Shown piece after piece: positions 14,313 through 15,392 of a DNA stretch of 15,392 nucleotides. A model generated the notes under the pieces. The model searched no databases, was not told the DNA's origin, and saw nothing but the letters and a program-made list of their open reading frames with translations. A program made the position numbers and the translations under genes. Source of the stretch: a bacterium (lineage in GTDB: Bacteria; Chlamydiota; Chlamydiia; Chlamydiales; 2-12-FULL-49-11); assembly GCA_022600215.1 (NCBI GenBank), contig JAHZKV010000040.1, positions 1 through 15,392 on the forward strand, in the 5' to 3' direction. The stretch's first letter is position 1, and every line of letters begins with the position of its first letter.

Positions 14313-14347
14313 AAAAAAGCTGCCTACCACGATCGTTGTAGTAGGCA
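14313..14347 (-). terminator. Intrinsic terminator of the peroxiredoxin gene
   Basis: TGCCTAC (14321-14327) pairs with GTAGGCA (14341-14347); the middle (CACGATCGTTGTA) can extend the stem with one mismatch. On the minus strand the stem is followed by GC and eight T's (14311-14318 as A's), a classic rho-independent site 4 nt past the stop of the peroxiredoxin gene. On the + strand there is no T tract, so the CatB-like gene has no clear terminator of its own. Confidence 0.75.
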
Positions 14348-14351
14348 AATA

Positions 14352-14933
14352 CTATCTGGAAAGGTAAGCATTGAGCTCTTCTTTATTGGTCTTAAAGGCT
14401 TCTTCCCCTTCATTCCAACCAGCAGGGCACACTTCCCCATGCTCCTCAAAGTGCTGCAAAGCTTTTACCATACGCATAGCCTCATCCACAGAGCGTCCAA
14501 GTGGTAAATCATTGATCAGCATATGACGAACCATCCCCTCTTTATCCATCAAAAAGAGCCCACGATAAGAAACTCCCTCATCCTCTTTCAACACCCCATA
14601 ACTCTTCGAAATCTCTAAATCCATATCTGCAACCAAAGGATACTTAACACCTTCAATACCACCCTTTGCCTTAGGAGTCTCCAGCCATGCCAAGTGCGTA
14701 AAATGACTATCTCGAGAACAACCAACTAACTCCACACCTAAACTCTTAAACTCCTCATACCTCTCCTGAAACGCATGAAGCTCCGTAGGACAAACAAACG
14801 TAAAATCAAGCGGATAGAAAAATAATAACGTATACTTCCCATTCCCCCCCATCACATAATCTTCCACCAACGTCTTTCCATCCACAACAGCCTTACCCTT
14901 CACAGCAGGCGCCCTCTTACCAATCAAGCTCAT
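14352..14933 (-). CDS. ahpC: 2-Cys peroxiredoxin (AhpC/Tsa family)
   Basis: 193 residues, the normal length. It reduces hydrogen peroxide and organic peroxides in the cytoplasm with thiols. The thioredoxin-like fold shows LLFFYPLDFTFVCPTE (36-51) with the peroxidatic Cys48, the active-site Thr45, and Arg124 in SYRGLFLMD. The resolving Cys169 is in GEVCPAGWNEG, typical of the AhpC/Prx1 class. The GGLG loop of overoxidation-sensitive enzymes is GGIEG (91-95) and no YF tail follows, which suggests a robust form. A Shine-Dalgarno GGAGGA 3 nt before ATG 14933 and a canonical promoter at 14958-14986 support the start. It faces the CatB-like gene and lies between the two repeat copies. Chlamydiae have such an enzyme, so it need not be foreign. 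Confidence 0.95.
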   Translation of the reverse strand: MSLIGKRAPAVKGKAVVDGKTLVEDYVMGGNGKYTLLFFYPLDFTFVCPTELHAFQERYEEFKSLGVELVGCSRDSHFTHLAWLETPKAKGGIEGVKYPLVADMDLEISKSYGVLKEDEGVSYRGLFLMDKEGMVRHMLINDLPLGRSVDEAMRMVKALQHFEEHGEVCPAGWNEGEEAFKTNKEELNAYLSR

Positions 14934-14957
14934 AATTCCTCCAAAGTTAAAGAGTCC

Positions 14958-14986
14958 ATTCTAGCAAAAAATCCATTATCCAACAA
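14958..14986 (-). promoter_or_regulatory. Sigma-70-type promoter of the peroxiredoxin gene
   Basis: On the minus strand: -35 TTGTTG (14981-14986), 17-nt spacer, -10 TAGAAT (14958-14963). Transcription would start near 14951, with a leader of about 18 nt carrying GGAGGA. No oxidative-stress operator can be recognised. Confidence 0.65.
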
Positions 14987-15012
14987 TATATATGGGGCTC
15001 TATTCACGCCCA

Positions 15013-15096
15013 TCTTAGGGCTTTGCCCTAAGAACCCAGCAAAGGGCCACGCCCTTTGCAAACCCTTCGCTGATTTTTTGTACGCGCACAAAAAAT
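15013..15096. repeat. Three-hairpin intergenic repeat, copy B
   Basis: Same order and orientation as copy A: (1) TCTTAGGGC/GCCCTAAGA, 15013-15033, loop TTT; (2) GCAAAGGGC/GCCCTTTGC, 15039-15059, loop CAC; (3) ATTTTTTGT/ACAAAAAAT, 15073-15096, inner ACGCGC. The parts shared with copy A include AACCC upstream of hairpin 2, CCCTTTGCAAACCC and GATTTTTTGT. Stem changes are largely compensated (T-A in copy A against C-G in copy B at the inner pair of hairpin 2), which suggests that the folded form matters. Confidence 0.85.
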
Positions 15097-15127
15097 AAAA
15101 AAGAGTATTTTCTACCTACTATCGATT

Positions 15128-15284
15128 GTGTACGCCACAAGCAACTAAGATTCCGGGACATTTTGAGGAAAAGTTTGTTCTAAATCGCTCCGAAGATGTA
15201 CGTCCAGTAAACGCTCAGCCCTTATTTTCCCTTTGCAGATTTTTTCTATTTTATGGCGCAAGTGTACACCACAAGTACTCTAAG
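15128..15284. repeat. Pair of short direct repeats GTGTACRCCACAAG
   Basis: GTGTACGCCACAAG (from 15128) and GTGTACACCACAAG (from 15262) differ at one base in 14, and both are followed after a few bases by CTAAG. The first can fold as TTGTG/CACAA. They echo the GTGCGTACAC and GTACGCGCAC centres of hairpin 3 in copies A and B, so they may be worn pieces of the same repeat family. Confidence 0.5.
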
Positions 15285-15302
15285 CCAAAAAATAGGAAAA
15301 AT
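15239..15302. repeat. 18-bp inverted repeat (cruciform-capable), degenerate repeat copy C
   Basis: ATTTTTTCTATTTTATGG (15239-15256) pairs with CCAAAAAATAGGAAAAAT (15285-15302): 16 Watson-Crick pairs, one G-T and one mismatch, around a 28-nt loop. It lies 14 nt from the tRNA-Arg 3' end and could end the tRNA transcript. The right arm repeats the tail of copy A exactly (16 nt). Confidence 0.65.
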
Positions 15303-15316
15303 ATGCTAGGGAAAAT

Positions 15317-15389
15317 CACACTGGAGAGGATTCGAACCTCTAACCTCCTGGTCCGTAGCCAGGTGCTCTATCCATTGAGCTACCAGTGT
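15317..15389 (-). tRNA. tRNA-Arg (anticodon ACG)
   Basis: Read on the minus strand, the 73-nt gene folds fully: acceptor ACACTGG (from 15389) with CCAGTGT, D-arm around AGCTCAATGGATAGAGC, anticodon stem CCTGG/CCAGG with loop CTACGGA (anticodon ACG, read as ICG after deamination), variable AGGTT, T-stem AGAGG/CCTCT with TTCGAAT, discriminator G. The genome does not encode CCA (ATT follows), so it must be added by a nucleotidyltransferase. The gene's 3' side faces the repeat zone and the CatB-like gene. Confidence 0.97.
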
Positions 15390-15392
15390 ATA

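Larger units (their letters stand above)
14987..15316. other. Non-coding repeat-rich gap between the peroxiredoxin promoter and tRNA-Arg
   Basis: About 330 nt without a supportable gene. It holds repeat copy B (15013-15096), a pair of GTGTACRCCACAAG direct repeats (15128-15149 and 15262-15284), a degenerate third copy of the repeat (CCCTTTGCA followed by GATTTTTT at 15229-15245, then AAAAAATAGGAAAAA at 15287-15301), and an 18-bp inverted repeat (15239-15302). The stretch 15150-15228 shows nothing recognisable. Confidence 0.7.

Noticed and set aside
13485..15301. CRISPR array made of the short palindromic repeats
   Set aside because: Copies are too few and unevenly spaced, hairpins differ from each other, and no cas genes are present.
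15317..15389. tRNA-Arg 3' end as a phage or island attachment site
   Set aside because: No second copy of the T-arm/3' segment was seen elsewhere in the window and no integrase is present, so no att site is claimed.

Overview
The window reads as a chromosomal segment of a member of the Chlamydiota, probably one of the environmental 'Chlamydia-like' families rather than Chlamydia itself. The gene order polA-coaE-rho, an RsbU-type phosphatase close to eno, a chlamydial-type CCA-adding/poly(A) polymerase and an Inc-like membrane protein all point there. The DNA is AT-rich. No database search was possible, so family-level placement is open.

Layout. 1-2401 is a tight housekeeping run on the + strand: the 3' end of polA, coaE and rho, with overlapping ends, closed by a GNRA-loop terminator. 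2426-5095 is an accessory block: three minus-strand genes for small helical/coiled-coil proteins with no recognisable function, and, divergent from the last one, a short protein with the two-lobed hydrophobic domain of inclusion-membrane (Inc) proteins. 5193-6500 encodes a GT28/MGDG-synthase-like glycosyltransferase. 6475-7430 (minus) holds a translationally coupled pair of exported proteins that look like diverged paralogues. 7523-8710 is a CCA-adding/poly(A) polymerase family gene whose promoter sits so close that the mRNA may be leaderless. 8702-10555 (minus) is a membrane-bound sensor/PP2C phosphatase (RsbU). 10577-13505 (+) carries a SpoU methyltransferase, rsgA and eno. 13506-15392 is a second accessory zone: a CatB-type xenobiotic acetyltransferase with an unusual signal-like N-terminus, a 2-Cys peroxiredoxin facing it, a family of palindromic intergenic repeats, and a tRNA-Arg(ACG) gene.

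How it fits together. The housekeeping genes cover CoA synthesis, transcription termination, tRNA maturation, 30S subunit maturation and glycolysis. The tRNA-Arg lacks an encoded CCA, so it depends on the type of enzyme encoded at 7523. The most unusual features are (i) a three-hairpin repeat present in two direct copies around the catB-like/peroxiredoxin pair, one copy of which supplies the last codons and stop of enolase, all lying on the 3' side of a tRNA gene; (ii) the coiled-coil plus Inc-like cluster, a candidate set of host-interaction proteins; and (iii) the tandem exported paralogues. Function for (ii) and (iii) is inferred from protein architecture and context only.
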